Shown: one piece after another, positions 9,089 to 18,463 of the stretch | Numbering within the stretch: position 1 is the stretch's first letter | Layout: each line of letters begins with the position of its first letter | Assembly (NCBI GenBank): GCA_945874105.1 | Contig: CAMCFJ010000001.1 | Coordinates: 124,001-188,000 of the forward strand | Reading direction: 5' to 3' | Origin: Candidatus Nitrotoga sp. CP45 | Lineage (GTDB): Bacteria; Pseudomonadota; Gammaproteobacteria; Burkholderiales; Gallionellaceae | Length of the DNA stretch: 64,000 nt | Translations under genes and position numbers: made by a program | The notes under the pieces: model-generated | Told to the model about the DNA's origin: nothing | What the model saw: only the letters and a program-made list of their open reading frames with translations | Database searches by the model: none

Positions 9089-11668
9089 TTAGCCTTTTTC
9101 AAACCTCATTACCCCACCTACGCAATGAATCTTGATGGTGTCTTTAGCGGCGAAGCGGCCTTCCAGTAGCTGTTTGGCGAGCGGATTCTCCAGCTGTGAC
9201 TGGATGGCACGTTTAAGTGGACGGGCGCCATAAGTAGGATCGAAACCAGCGGTGGCGATTTCCGCCAGAGCGGCATCAGTAATCTCCAGTTTCATATCCA
9301 TAGCAGCCAAGCGTTTTTCCAAATAACCCAACTGGATGCGCGCGATAGCCTTGATATTTTTCTCATCCAGCGCATGGAATACCACTACTTCGTCAATGCG
9401 GTTGATAAATTCAGGTCGGAAATAATTTTTAACCTCGCCCATTACCGCCAGTTTGATCACCTGATAATCATCGCCTGATAGCTGTTGGATCATTTGACTG
9501 CCAAGGTTCGAGGTCATTACAATTACTGTGTTCTTGAAGTCTACGGTACGCCCCTGTCCGTCAGTCATGCGGCCATCATCCAGCACTTGCAGAAGCACGT
9601 TGAATACATCCGGGTGCGCTTTCTCCACTTCGTCCAACAATATGACGGAATACGGCTTACGTCGTACGGCCTCGGTAAGCCCGCCGCCCTCTTCATAACC
9701 GACATAGCCTGGCGGCGCACCGATCAGACGCGACACGGAATGCTTTTCCATATACTCACTCATGTCGATGCGGATGAGATGATCTTCTGAATCGAACAAA
9801 AACCCAGCCAACGCCTTGCATAATTCGGTCTTACCCACTCCAGTGGGACCTAAAAACAGGAAGGATCCGTAGGGGCGGTTGGGATCCCCCAGCCCGGAAC
9901 GCGAACGACGGATTGCGTCCGACACCAAGCGTACGGCCTCGTCTTGTCCGACCACGCGTTCGTGCAACTTGGTTTCCATCTGCAGCAGTTTGTCACGCTC
10001 GCCCTGCATCATCTTGGAAACGGGAATGCCGGTGGCACGACTTACCACTTCTGCAATTTCCTCCGCGCCAACGTGCGTGCGCAGCAGACGATTCTGAGGC
10101 TTGGTTGCCTCAGCCTGATTCGCCTCTTTCAATTTCGCTTCGAGTTGCGGAAGTTTGCCATATTGAAGTTCGGCTACTTTGTCCAATTTGCCTTCGCGCT
10201 GCAAACGGATAATTTCGGCACGTACGCGTTCGATTTCTTCCTTTACCAGTGCCGTGCCTTGTGCCGAGCCTTTCTCTGCTTTCCAAATTTCTTCCAAATC
10301 GGCATATTCACGCAACAGCTTTTCAATCTCGTCTTCGATAAGCTGCATGCGTTTTTTTGATGCCTCGTCCTTTTCCTTCTTTACTGCTTCGCGTTCAATT
10401 TTCAACTGAATCAGGCGACGGTCAAGTTTGTCCATTACTTCCGGCTTGGAGTCAATTTCCATCTTGATGCGCGCGGCAGCTTCGTCTATCAGATCAATTG
10501 CCTTGTCCGGCAAAAAACGATCGGTAATATAGCGGTGCGACAATTCTGCCGCTGCCACGATAGCCGGATCGGTAATTTCCACACCGTGGTGCAACTCATA
10601 TTTTTCCTGCAAGCCGCGCAGGATAGCGATGGTTGCTTCCACTGTTGGCTCATCCACCAGCACTTTTTGGAAACGACGCTCCAGCGCGCCATCTTTCTCA
10701 ATGTATTTGCGATACTCATCCAGCGTAGTAGCGCCGATGCAATGCAGTTCGCCGCGTGCCAGCGCTGGTTTCAGCATGTTGCCCGCATCCATTGCACCTT
10801 CAGCCTTGCCCGCGCCGACCATGGTATGCAGCTCGTCAATAAATACGATGATGCGTCCTTCTTCCATGGCTATTTCCTTCAGCACAGATTTCAGGCGTTC
10901 TTCAAATTCGCCGCGATATTTTGCACCTGCCAGTAGCGCCGCCATATCAAGCGACAACACGCGCTTGCCCTTCAGAGACTCCGGTACTTCTTCATTGACA
11001 ATACGCTGCGCTAAACCCTCCACGATAGCGGTCTTACCCACGCCCGGTTCACCAATTAAAACCGGGTTATTCTTGGTGCGCCGTTGCAGAACTTGAATTG
11101 CACGACGGATCTCATCGTCACGTCCAATCACCGGATCCAGCTTGCCTTGACGGGCACGCTCGGTAAGATCCACAGTGTATTTCTTCAGCGACTCGCGCTG
11201 ACCCTCAGCTTCCTGGCTACCCACGTTTTGCCCACCACGCACCGCATTGATAGCTTGTTCCAACGCCGCACGAACCACACCGTGCTGCTTCAATAGACGC
11301 CCGCATTCACCCTTGTCTTCCGTTAGAGCTAACAAAAACATCTCTGAGGCAATGAATTGGTCGCCGCGATTTTGCGCTTGCTTGTCGGCGAGGTTAAACA
11401 AGTTAGCAAGATCACGCCCGACCTGCACTTCACCGCCGTGCCCTTCCACCTTGGTTAAACGCTCCACACTTTGCGTCAACGCCTCTTTTAGAGGAACTAC
11501 ATTGCCACCTGCACGCGCAAGTAGTGAGGCCGCGCCACTATCGGCGTCATTGAGCAATGCCAGCAGTAAATGCTGCGGTTCAATGAACTGATTGTCACTG
11601 CCAACTGCCAAACTTTGAGCATCAGATAGCGCCTGTTGCAGCTTGGTCGTAAATTTGTCGAATCGCAT
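9089..11668 (-). CDS. clpB: ATP-dependent disaggregase ClpB
   Basis: Hsp100 chaperone that threads and dissolves protein aggregates together with DnaK. The 859-residue protein has the Clp N domain (about 1-145), AAA1 with Walker A GEPGVGKT (about 206), the coiled-coil M domain (about 410-525) that distinguishes ClpB from ClpA, AAA2 with GPTGVGKT (about 605), and the C-terminal D2-small domain. The ATG at 11668 has TAAGGAG just upstream. Its promoter matches the heat-shock consensus exactly, so control by sigma-32 is very likely. It is monocistronic. Confidence 0.98.
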   Translation of the reverse strand: MRFDKFTTKLQQALSDAQSLAVGSDNQFIEPQHLLLALLNDADSGAASLLARAGGNVVPLKEALTQSVERLTKVEGHGGEVQVGRDLANLFNLADKQAQNRGDQFIASEMFLLALTEDKGECGRLLKQHGVVRAALEQAINAVRGGQNVGSQEAEGQRESLKKYTVDLTERARQGKLDPVIGRDDEIRRAIQVLQRRTKNNPVLIGEPGVGKTAIVEGLAQRIVNEEVPESLKGKRVLSLDMAALLAGAKYRGEFEERLKSVLKEIAMEEGRIIVFIDELHTMVGAGKAEGAMDAGNMLKPALARGELHCIGATTLDEYRKYIEKDGALERRFQKVLVDEPTVEATIAILRGLQEKYELHHGVEITDPAIVAAAELSHRYITDRFLPDKAIDLIDEAAARIKMEIDSKPEVMDKLDRRLIQLKIEREAVKKEKDEASKKRMQLIEDEIEKLLREYADLEEIWKAEKGSAQGTALVKEEIERVRAEIIRLQREGKLDKVAELQYGKLPQLEAKLKEANQAEATKPQNRLLRTHVGAEEIAEVVSRATGIPVSKMMQGERDKLLQMETKLHERVVGQDEAVRLVSDAIRRSRSGLGDPNRPYGSFLFLGPTGVGKTELCKALAGFLFDSEDHLIRIDMSEYMEKHSVSRLIGAPPGYVGYEEGGGLTEAVRRKPYSVILLDEVEKAHPDVFNVLLQVLDDGRMTDGQGRTVDFKNTVIVMTSNLGSQMIQQLSGDDYQVIKLAVMGEVKNYFRPEFINRIDEVVVFHALDEKNIKAIARIQLGYLEKRLAAMDMKLEITDAALAEIATAGFDPTYGARPLKRAIQSQLENPLAKQLLEGRFAAKDTIKIHCVGGVMRFEKG

Positions 11669-11701
11669 AATGGCTCCTTAATAAAAGTTATTAAGTAATA
11701 G

Positions 11702-11727
11702 ATGGGGCAGATGGTTGAAATTTCAAG
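11702..11727 (-). promoter_or_regulatory. sigma-32 heat-shock promoter of clpB
   Basis: Read on the minus strand: CTTGAAA (11721-11727), a 13-bp spacer, then CCCCAT (11702-11707). This equals the textbook RpoH consensus with correct spacing and lies about 35 bp before the clpB start codon. Confidence 0.92.
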
Positions 11728-12042
11728 TATCCCCAAGCCATTTGCGATCCAATTCAATTAAAGCCCAGTCACTCAAGGTTGCATTTTGCAGCGAGACTGC
11801 AAATTAAAAAACATGCCTCTCCAATCCTTGTATCCATCTTGGCATTTGACCTGACTTCGCCTTGACTGAGCAATCCTCTTTAGTCTAAAATATTTTTCGT
11901 TTTTCCATGAGCCCGGTACGGAAAACTTGCCGTGAACGGGCGAATGCTGGAGGCTCTTGGGTCAACCGACAGCTCGTGTGCATGGCATCTTGCTGAATGA
12001 CTACAACATCGTGCAGGCCATCGCCACAAGGAGAAACAATCA

Positions 12043-13275
12043 ATGGACAACTTCCAGATATATGAATTTACGCCGTTGTGGCTGACCATAGACCGCATTG
12101 GTCCATTCCAGACACAACCGGAAGAGATAAACTTCACCGATAAGAATAGCGAGTCTTGCAATTTCTTTATGCTCCATTCCAAAAATGGCCGAGGCAAGAC
12201 GACGATATTGGAACTGATTCCAGCCTTGGTGGGAATGACGGGCTTTACCAAGCCACAGGATTTAGCCGCAGCTCATAATCGCCACATCGACTCACCCTTT
12301 AATCTGGAAAACCTGGACCGCGGTGCGGGGCGTGCGCAATTGGATTTCCGTATTCATTACAGCGAAGATGGCCAAGAACGAGTTGCTGTGTTGTCCCTGC
12401 TTGCTGGTCAGCTGGAGGCGGAAAATAGCTTGCGTCAGTGGGACGAAGAAGCGCTGAGCAAAGTGGGTGCGCAACAGTGGCATCGTTTTGGTTTCTGCCG
12501 CGATGAAGCAGAAACCTGGTCGACAATCGGCCTGAATGATAAATGGATTGCAAACTTTATTTCGGGTGTTGATGCAGCCACGGGTGAAAAAATTGGTGGC
12601 TTTGAAGAAAGCATACTGGACTGGCCCACAGTCATTTATTTCTCGGCCTACCGTAACATTGTGCCAGTCAATCCGGATCAACATCGCGCCATTGTTCCCC
12701 CCTTGAACTGGAATTACGCGCCTGCGCACTCTTTTGGCTCAGAAAGCGGCGATTGGCGTGACTCGCTCGACAACCTATTGGTTTGGTTGAAGTGGCTGGA
12801 TGACGGACGTTTTGATCGCGCAGTAAAACTGGTTAATGATCGAGTTTTTGCCGGTACCGTTACCTCGATCAAGGATGTTCGCAAAGATCCGCATGAGGTT
12901 GAAGTCGTACGCAATGGAAATCTGCATCGACTCGACACACTCAGCAATGGGGAAAAAAGTCTGGTGCAATTGTTTGTACGTCTTGGCGCATATATGACGC
13001 GCAACACAATTTTGCTGATTGACGAACCTGAAGCACATTTACACGAAGACTGGCAACAACGGCTTCTTTCCCAGCTTAAAAAAATGGCACAGGAGCAGTT
13101 TCCTGGATTGACGATTGTTTTGGCGACCAATTCATCAAAAATGATGGCTACTTTTGCATTGGAGCGGGAAGAAGATAATCTGCGCAAAGGCTGTAATTTA
13201 TGCGATACCGCAGAAGTAAAAGCAAATTTCCCCCGGCCTAAGGAGAGAGTCTTCAGTAGGCCTGAAGAACGTTAA
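12043..13275 (+). CDS. orphan AAA/ABC-type ATPase (RecF/OLD-like AAA_21 fold)
   Basis: 410-residue soluble ATPase. The ABC-ATPase parts are in order: a P-loop SKNGRGKTT (46-54, its first glycine replaced by serine), the signature LSNGEKS (300-306), Walker B ILLIDEPEAHLH (323-334), and at the H-loop position LATNSS (360-365), with asparagine where histidine is usual. Between them lies a long insert (about 70-290) rather than the coiled-coil of an SMC protein. There is no TOPRIM or nuclease domain, so it is not a complete OLD nuclease. The C-terminus is short and charged with a CNLC pair. AAGGAG at 12029-12034 fits the ATG. It stands alone between clpB and rho, pointing away from clpB and convergent with rho. 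Relatives often act in phage defence or DNA repair, but I cannot assign a function. Confidence 0.75.
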   Translation: MDNFQIYEFTPLWLTIDRIGPFQTQPEEINFTDKNSESCNFFMLHSKNGRGKTTILELIPALVGMTGFTKPQDLAAAHNRHIDSPFNLENLDRGAGRAQLDFRIHYSEDGQERVAVLSLLAGQLEAENSLRQWDEEALSKVGAQQWHRFGFCRDEAETWSTIGLNDKWIANFISGVDAATGEKIGGFEESILDWPTVIYFSAYRNIVPVNPDQHRAIVPPLNWNYAPAHSFGSESGDWRDSLDNLLVWLKWLDDGRFDRAVKLVNDRVFAGTVTSIKDVRKDPHEVEVVRNGNLHRLDTLSNGEKSLVQLFVRLGAYMTRNTILLIDEPEAHLHEDWQQRLLSQLKKMAQEQFPGLTIVLATNSSKMMATFALEREEDNLRKGCNLCDTAEVKANFPRPKERVFSRPEER

Positions 13276-13371
13276 TCGGCTTTCGGGCTAGTTCAATGCT
13301 TTTATTGTGGCCTCTATTATGCTGAGCCAGCATGAGGTCATATAATTTATTGGGTCAAGTCTGCTGAAATT

Positions 13372-14628
13372 TTAGCGGCGCATTGAATCGAAAAAATCAG
13401 CGTTGTTCTTGGTCGCTTTAATTTTATCCAGTAGGAATTCCATGGACTCCAATTCATCCATTGGATAGAGCAGTTTGCGCAGTACCCAGATTTTGGGCAA
13501 AAGATCCGATTTAATCAGCAACTCTTCCCTGCGTGTGCCGGAACGATTGATGTTAATGGCCGGATAGATGCGTTTCTCTGCCATGCGTCGATCAAGATGA
13601 ATTTCCATATTACCGGTGCCCTTGAATTCTTCGTAAATCACATCATCCATGCGGGAACCGGTATCCACTAGTGCCGTGGCGATAATGGTAAGTGAGCCGC
13701 CTTCTTCAATGTTGCGGGCTGCACCGAAAAAACGTTTGGGACGCTGCAGGGCATTCGCATCAACGCCGCCAGTAAGCACTTTGCCGGAAGACGGCACAAC
13801 TGTGTTGTAGGCACGCGCCAGCCGAGTGATGGAATCCAGAAGGATGACCACATCCTTCTTGTGTTCAACCAAGCGCTTGGCTTTTTCGAGCACCATTTCG
13901 GCGACTTGGACGTGGCGCGTGGCAGGCTCGTCAAAGGTAGATGCGACCACTTCACCGCGCACGCTGCGACTCATTTCGGTGACCTCTTCGGGACGTTCGT
14001 CAATCAGCAGAACAATCAGATGTGCATCCGGATTGTTTGCCGCGATGGAATGAGCGATGTGCTGCAACATCACGGTCTTGCCGGATTTTGGCGAGGCTAC
14101 CAGCAACCCGCGCTGACCTTTACCAATGGGAGCAACAATATCAATGATACGACCTGTCACGTTTTCTTCGGCGCGGATGTCTCGCTCCAGGGTCATTTGC
14201 TTGGTTGGGAACAATGGTGTCAGGTTTTCGAACAGTATCTTGTTCTTCGTATTTTCCGGTGCCTCGGAATTAACCTTGTCTACCTTTACCAGGGCGACGT
14301 AACGTTCCCCTTCTTTTGGAGTGCGGATCTCGCCTTCGATCGAATCTCCGGTATGCAGATTGAAACGACGGATCTGGCTTGGGCTAACGTAAATATCATC
14401 CGGTCCCGCCAAGTAAGAAATGTCCGGCGAGCGAAGAAATCCAAATCCGTCGGGTAACACTTCCAGCGTACCTTCACCGAAAATGCTCTCGCCCTTTTTT
14501 GCCTGATTTTTCAGCAAAGCGAAAATCAGGTCTTGTTTGCGCATGCGGTTGGCGTTGTCGATCTGGTTTGTTGTTGCCATGGCTACCAGTTCGGTGATGT
14601 GTTTGGTCTTGAGGTCGGATAAATGCAT
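13372..14628 (-). CDS. rho: transcription termination factor Rho
   Basis: Hexameric RNA-dependent ATPase that ends transcription. The 418-residue protein has the Rho N-terminal helical domain (about 1-45), the cold-shock-like RNA-binding domain (about 50-120) and the RecA-type ATPase with P-loop SPKSGKT (about 176), the Walker [17 protein letters not shown] and the R-loop [15 protein letters not shown]. It follows trxA on the same strand, a common beta-proteobacterial arrangement, across a 168-bp gap. Confidence 0.98.
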   Translation of the reverse strand: MHLSDLKTKHITELVAMATTNQIDNANRMRKQDLIFALLKNQAKKGESIFGEGTLEVLPDGFGFLRSPDISYLAGPDDIYVSPSQIRRFNLHTGDSIEGEIRTPKEGERYVALVKVDKVNSEAPENTKNKILFENLTPLFPTKQMTLERDIRAEENVTGRIIDIVAPIGKGQRGLLVASPKSGKTVMLQHIAHSIAANNPDAHLIVLLIDERPEEVTEMSRSVRGEVVASTFDEPATRHVQVAEMVLEKAKRLVEHKKDVVILLDSITRLARAYNTVVPSSGKVLTGGVDANALQRPKRFFGAARNIEEGGSLTIIATALVDTGSRMDDVIYEEFKGTGNMEIHLDRRMAEKRIYPAININRSGTRREELLIKSDLLPKIWVLRKLLYPMDELESMEFLLDKIKATKNNADFFDSMRR

Positions 14629-14796
14629 ATGAGGATGGATGGGTGATATTACGAAGTTTAGGGAGACTGCTTAGGGAGGTATTACGGATTGTGCGGGGAT
14701 GCCGCGTGCATGAACTGTCTTGAGTATCAGGATTGGTAGAGTATGGAACAGCAGGATCTAACGAAACAAGACAATTTCAGAGTAAGCTTAAATGAT

Positions 14797-15123
14797 TTAA
14801 ATATGGCTGTCAATAAATGCGGTGAGCTGCGATTTAGATAACGCGCCGACTTTGGTTGCTTCGATATTTCCGTTCTTGAACAGCATCAGCGTGGGAATGC
14901 CACGGACACCGTATTTTTGTGGGGTTTGTTGGTTTTCATCTACATTCATTTTGGCTACGGTCATGCGCCCGGCATATTCCTTGGCGATTTCTTCCAGAAT
15001 CGGAGCGATACTGCGGCATGGGCCGCACCATTCTGCCCAATAGTCGACCAGTACTGGTAGCGGTGCTTGCAGTACATCGGCGGCAAAGGTTGAATCGCTA
15101 ACATAATGGATGTGCTCACTCAT
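14797..15123 (-). CDS. trxA: thioredoxin
   Basis: Cytosolic protein-disulfide reductase, 108 residues. The redox site WCGPC is at residues 32-36 and the cis-proline is in GIPTLMLF. The size is that of classical thioredoxin 1. Located upstream of rho, as in many beta- and gamma-proteobacteria. Confidence 0.97.
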   Translation of the reverse strand: MSEHIHYVSDSTFAADVLQAPLPVLVDYWAEWCGPCRSIAPILEEIAKEYAGRMTVAKMNVDENQQTPQKYGVRGIPTLMLFKNGNIEATKVGALSKSQLTAFIDSHI

Positions 15124-15299
15124 GAAAAATCTCGCTTTATAATTAGAAGGTAAAAATACAATTGATTTAATGTGAAGCTGAGTGAAGGTGCGCTACAGCA
15201 GTTAGGAATGCATCCTAACTAAAAAAAGACAAGATGTGAAGTGCTCGCACATATTTTGTTAGCCCCAAGTAGTAATGTCCCCTTCAGAGGAGGAGGTTC

Positions 15300-15380
15300 A
15301 TGAGCTGGGTGAATAGTGTTTTCCAATGTTCATGGCGGCCTCCAGAAGAAAAATCGGAAGACAGCATTGATCAAAATTAA
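15300..15380 (+). CDS. possible 26-residue small ORF with a very strong Shine-Dalgarno
   Basis: ATG at 15300 is preceded by an 11-base purine run AGAGGAGGAGG (15286-15296), the best ribosome-binding sequence in the area. The frame has 26 codons, begins MSWVNSVF and ends in an acidic stretch with stop at 15378-15380. It lies 84 bp before the second DUF1566 gene on the same strand, so it could be a small protein or leader peptide of that gene. No family is recognised. It may also be chance or the edge of a decayed insertion element. Confidence 0.4.
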   Translation: MSWVNSVFQCSWRPPEEKSEDSIDQN

Positions 15381-15464
15381 ATATAATGAAACGCTGTTTT
15401 TAGTTTTTCATATAGCCAGAGCAGAACGTGCGAATCTACTTTAATTAACTTCAGGAGCATGATC

Positions 15465-15956
15465 ATGAAAACCGTTACTCCCCTGCCGCTGGCAGACGTA
15501 GTGGCCGAGCCGGGCGACCAGGATGCGCAAATCCAGGGCCGATATGTAATTTCGACGGACGGCAATGAAGTCACTGACAGCACTACCGGTCTGATCTGGC
15601 GGCGCTGCGCAGAAGGCATGAAGATCATAACCAATGACTGTAGTGGGAGCGCAACCCCTTATAGCTCGGATCAGGCACAGAGCTGGGCTAAAAATGAAGC
15701 ATTTACCAGTGGCAAACCTTGGCGCCTTCCCAGCCTACAGGAGCTGTCAAGCATCGTGGATAAAAGCCGCTGTAACCCGGCGATTGATATAGCCGCCTTT
15801 CCGGGAACGCCAGGATCGCCTTTCTGGTCAGCGCCGCCCGCTGCTGGCGAGTCTTCTTTTGCCTGGGGAGTCAATTTCGATTATGGCTACGTGGACTACG
15901 GCTCGGAGCATAACAGTGCCGGCTATCGGGTACGCTTAGTGCGCTCGGGTGAATAA
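15465..15956 (+). CDS. DUF1566 (Lcl-like) domain protein, copy 2
   Basis: 163-residue paralogue of the gene at 8443. It shares the PLPLADVVAEPGDQD leader and the motifs EVTDSTTGLIWRRC, WRLPSLQELSSIVD, NPAIDIAAFP, PFWSAPP, FAWGVNFDYGYVDY and a final VRLVRSG. No signal peptide is visible. The ATG at 15465 is preferred over 15459 because of its spacing from GGAG (15454-15457). It is convergent with rmlD. Function is unknown; the duplication suggests a small lineage-specific family. Confidence 0.8.
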   Translation: MKTVTPLPLADVVAEPGDQDAQIQGRYVISTDGNEVTDSTTGLIWRRCAEGMKIITNDCSGSATPYSSDQAQSWAKNEAFTSGKPWRLPSLQELSSIVDKSRCNPAIDIAAFPGTPGSPFWSAPPAAGESSFAWGVNFDYGYVDYGSEHNSAGYRVRLVRSGE

Positions 15957-15977
15957 TTTAGCGCTTGGCGATTGAGT

Positions 15978-16901
15978 TCATGATGCTTGATCCGTAATGA
16001 TTTGCGCCAATACATGCTCCATGTCCTGGCGCCAATCCGGGAGAATCTGACCAAACGTTTTCCGCAGTTTCCCACTATCAAGCTTGGAGTTGGATGGACG
16101 TGGCGCAGGCAATGGGTAGTTAATGCTGGGAATTGCTTCAATTGCACTCGATTTTAACCGTAATGCGATTCTCGCCTTTTCAGTATAAGCAATGACGTAT
16201 TTGGCATACTCGTACCAAGTTGTTTCACCGGCAGCAACCAAATGATAGATGCCATAGGGAAAGCTTTCTCGATTTACTTCATTCCAATACCGAACAATAA
16301 CCTGGGCGGTAACATCCGCAATTAAATGCGCCGATGTCGGAGCGCCATGCTGGTCAGCTATTACACTAAGCGATTCCCGTTCTTTAGCAAGCCTAAGAAT
16401 CGTCTTGGCGAAATTTCCACCATGTGCGCCGAATACCCAACTGGTACGGAAGATCAAATTGCGGCAACCAGTCGCTGCAATTCCACTCTCGCCTGCTAGT
16501 TTGCTTGCACCATAAACCGATTGCGGACTTGGAATATCGTCTTCTACATACCACCCGGGTTGCATGCCATCGAACACATAATCGGTTGAATAATGCACGA
16601 TCAGTGCGCCTATAGAGGCGGCTTCTTCTGCGAGCACACTGGGTACAGCGGCATTAATCAGGTAAGCAATCTGTGGTTCGCTTTCGGCTTTATCGACTGC
16701 GGTGTAAGCCGAAGCATTCACAATAATATCGGGTCGCAGCTGACGCACGATTTCTCTTACTTGCGATAAATTAGCTAAATCGCAATCTTGTCGGTCGAAG
16801 GCATGCACCAGACCCAACGGCGACAATGTTCTTTGCAACTCGAAGCCAACTTGGCCATTCTTGCCGAATAGCAAAATAACAGGTTTCTGCAATGTCATCA
16901 T
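15978..16901 (-). CDS. rfbD: dTDP-4-dehydrorhamnose reductase
   Basis: Last step of dTDP-L-rhamnose synthesis (NAD(P)H-dependent reduction), supplying rhamnose for LPS or exopolysaccharide. The 307-residue SDR-type protein has the dinucleotide motif GKNGQVG (about 14-20), VDKAESEP, the YSTDYVFDG strand and the catalytic YGASK. The partner genes rfbA, rfbB and rfbC are not in the window, so this copy is detached from a rhamnose operon or the cluster lies elsewhere. Confidence 0.93.
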   Translation of the reverse strand: MMTLQKPVILLFGKNGQVGFELQRTLSPLGLVHAFDRQDCDLANLSQVREIVRQLRPDIIVNASAYTAVDKAESEPQIAYLINAAVPSVLAEEAASIGALIVHYSTDYVFDGMQPGWYVEDDIPSPQSVYGASKLAGESGIAATGCRNLIFRTSWVFGAHGGNFAKTILRLAKERESLSVIADQHGAPTSAHLIADVTAQVIVRYWNEVNRESFPYGIYHLVAAGETTWYEYAKYVIAYTEKARIALRLKSSAIEAIPSINYPLPAPRPSNSKLDSGKLRKTFGQILPDWRQDMEHVLAQIITDQAS

Positions 16902-17005
16902 TAGCCCTGACTATTCAGTGATACGTTAGCAAAACGATCAATAATAAGTTTTTTCTAAACAGTAGATGATCCTGTTCCTGGCCACAGAATTTATGAAACA
17001 TCAGG

Positions 17006-18463
17006 TTACCGCCGCCAAAAATGCGGGGTAAAAATGATCAGCACGGTAACTATTTCCAATCGCCCGATCAGCATGGCCAAGGTGCAAACCCAAGTCTGAA
17101 AATCACTCAATATTCCGTAGTTGCTGGCCGGGCCCAATATCCCCAAACCAGGGCCAGCATTGTTGATGCAAGCAATGATCCCGGAAAAAGCGGATACGAA
17201 ATCCAACCCACTGATCACCAACGCGAAGGTCAATACGACTACGCTCATGAAGTAAAGAAAGATAAAGCCAAGCACCGAGAACACTACATTATTTGGCACC
17301 ACGCGGCCGCCAATTTTTAACGGGTTTACCGCAGACGGGTGCAACAGCTTGAGGAATTCACGCCCTGCCTGCTTAATTAAAATGAGCGTGCGTACCATTT
17401 TAATGCCTCCGCCGGTAGAGCCGGAACTGGCGGAAATACAGCTTAAGAACAGCATCCACAGTGGCGCAAACATAGGCCAGTGGTTAAAGTCCACACTGGC
17501 GAAACCGCAGTCGGTCGCAATCGAGACCAGGTTAAAACTAGCGTGTCTCAGTGCTGTCCAGAAACTCGGGTAAGTCCCCTGCCACCATAGAAATGTGCCA
17601 ATGGCCAGGCAGCTCACCAGTATCAGAATTATGGTGGCGAGGGCCTCGGTGTCACGCAAATAAAGTTTCAAACTCTTTTCGCGCCATGCCAGAAAGTGTG
17701 TCGCGAAATTCATTGCTGCCAGCAGCATAAATACGATCAGCACAAATTCGATAACAGCAGAGTTGAAGTATCCTACGCTAGCGTCATGCGTGGAAAAACC
17801 ACCCAACCCCATCGTGGAAAACGCATGACATATTGCATCCAGCCAGGACATCCCAGCCACGTTTAGAGAGATGATGCAGGTCACGGTGATACAGAGATAG
17901 ACCAACCATAAATTGCGTGCAGTTTCGGTAATGCGCGGGGTCAGGGTGGAATCTTTCATCGGGCCGGGCGTTTCCGCCTTGTATAACTGGCGACCACCGA
18001 CTCCAAGCAGTGGCAAAATTGCCACCGCCAGCACGATAATACCCATGCCGCCCAACCAGACCAATTCGTGCCGCCACAGGTTGATGGCAGGTGGCAAAGC
18101 GTCCAACCCAGTCAACACAGTCGCACCTGTAGTTGTCATGCCAGACATCGTTTCAAAGTAAGCATCGGTGAACGACAGGCCGTTGATCAGCAACAGCAAC
18201 GGCAGCGTGGCAAAAGCAGGCATCGCCGTCCACATCATCACTACCAGCAAATAGCCGTGGCGGATAGACAGCTCTCCTGTGTTGTGACGTGTAAGCAGCC
18301 ACATCAGGCAGCCCACCGCAAGAGTCATCATCATCGCCAGGGCAAAGTCCGACAACGTGCCATCTTGATAAATCAGCGATGTACAAATAGGCAAGATATA
18401 GGTGACGCTGAACATGATTAACATCATGCCAAGCGCGTGAATAACTGTCAGCGAGCGTTGCAT
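17006..18463 (-). CDS. trkH: Trk potassium uptake channel TrkH
   Basis: Inner-membrane potassium-translocating subunit with 485 residues and about ten hydrophobic segments in four pore-loop repeats. The pore motifs include MSGMTTTGATVL, STMGLGGFSTHD, SSGSTGGGIKM and NNAGPGLG. The start overlaps the trkA stop by one base, so the two are co-translated and work together: TrkA gates TrkH in response to nucleotides. Confidence 0.97.
   Translation of the reverse strand: MQRSLTVIHALGMMLIMFSVTYILPICTSLIYQDGTLSDFALAMMMTLAVGCLMWLLTRHNTGELSIRHGYLLVVMMWTAMPAFATLPLLLLINGLSFTDAYFETMSGMTTTGATVLTGLDALPPAINLWRHELVWLGGMGIIVLAVAILPLLGVGGRQLYKAETPGPMKDSTLTPRITETARNLWLVYLCITVTCIISLNVAGMSWLDAICHAFSTMGLGGFSTHDASVGYFNSAVIEFVLIVFMLLAAMNFATHFLAWREKSLKLYLRDTEALATIILILVSCLAIGTFLWWQGTYPSFWTALRHASFNLVSIATDCGFASVDFNHWPMFAPLWMLFLSCISASSGSTGGGIKMVRTLILIKQAGREFLKLLHPSAVNPLKIGGRVVPNNVVFSVLGFIFLYFMSVVVLTFALVISGLDFVSAFSGIIACINNAGPGLGILGPASNYGILSDFQTWVCTLAMLIGRLEIVTVLIIFTPHFWRR

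Noticed and set aside
9485-11591. Many plus-strand frames across clpB
   Set aside because: They are antisense shadows of the strongly conserved clpB coding frame.
11880-12251. 123-codon minus-strand frame over the start of the ATPase gene
   Set aside because: Overlaps a well-supported gene with a good ribosome site; the translation shows no domain.
15201-15219. Perfect hairpin GTTAGGA/TCCTAAC next to an A-run, considered as a terminator
   Set aside because: The A/T run is on the wrong side for both flanking genes; it would lie upstream of both trxA and the DUF1566 gene.
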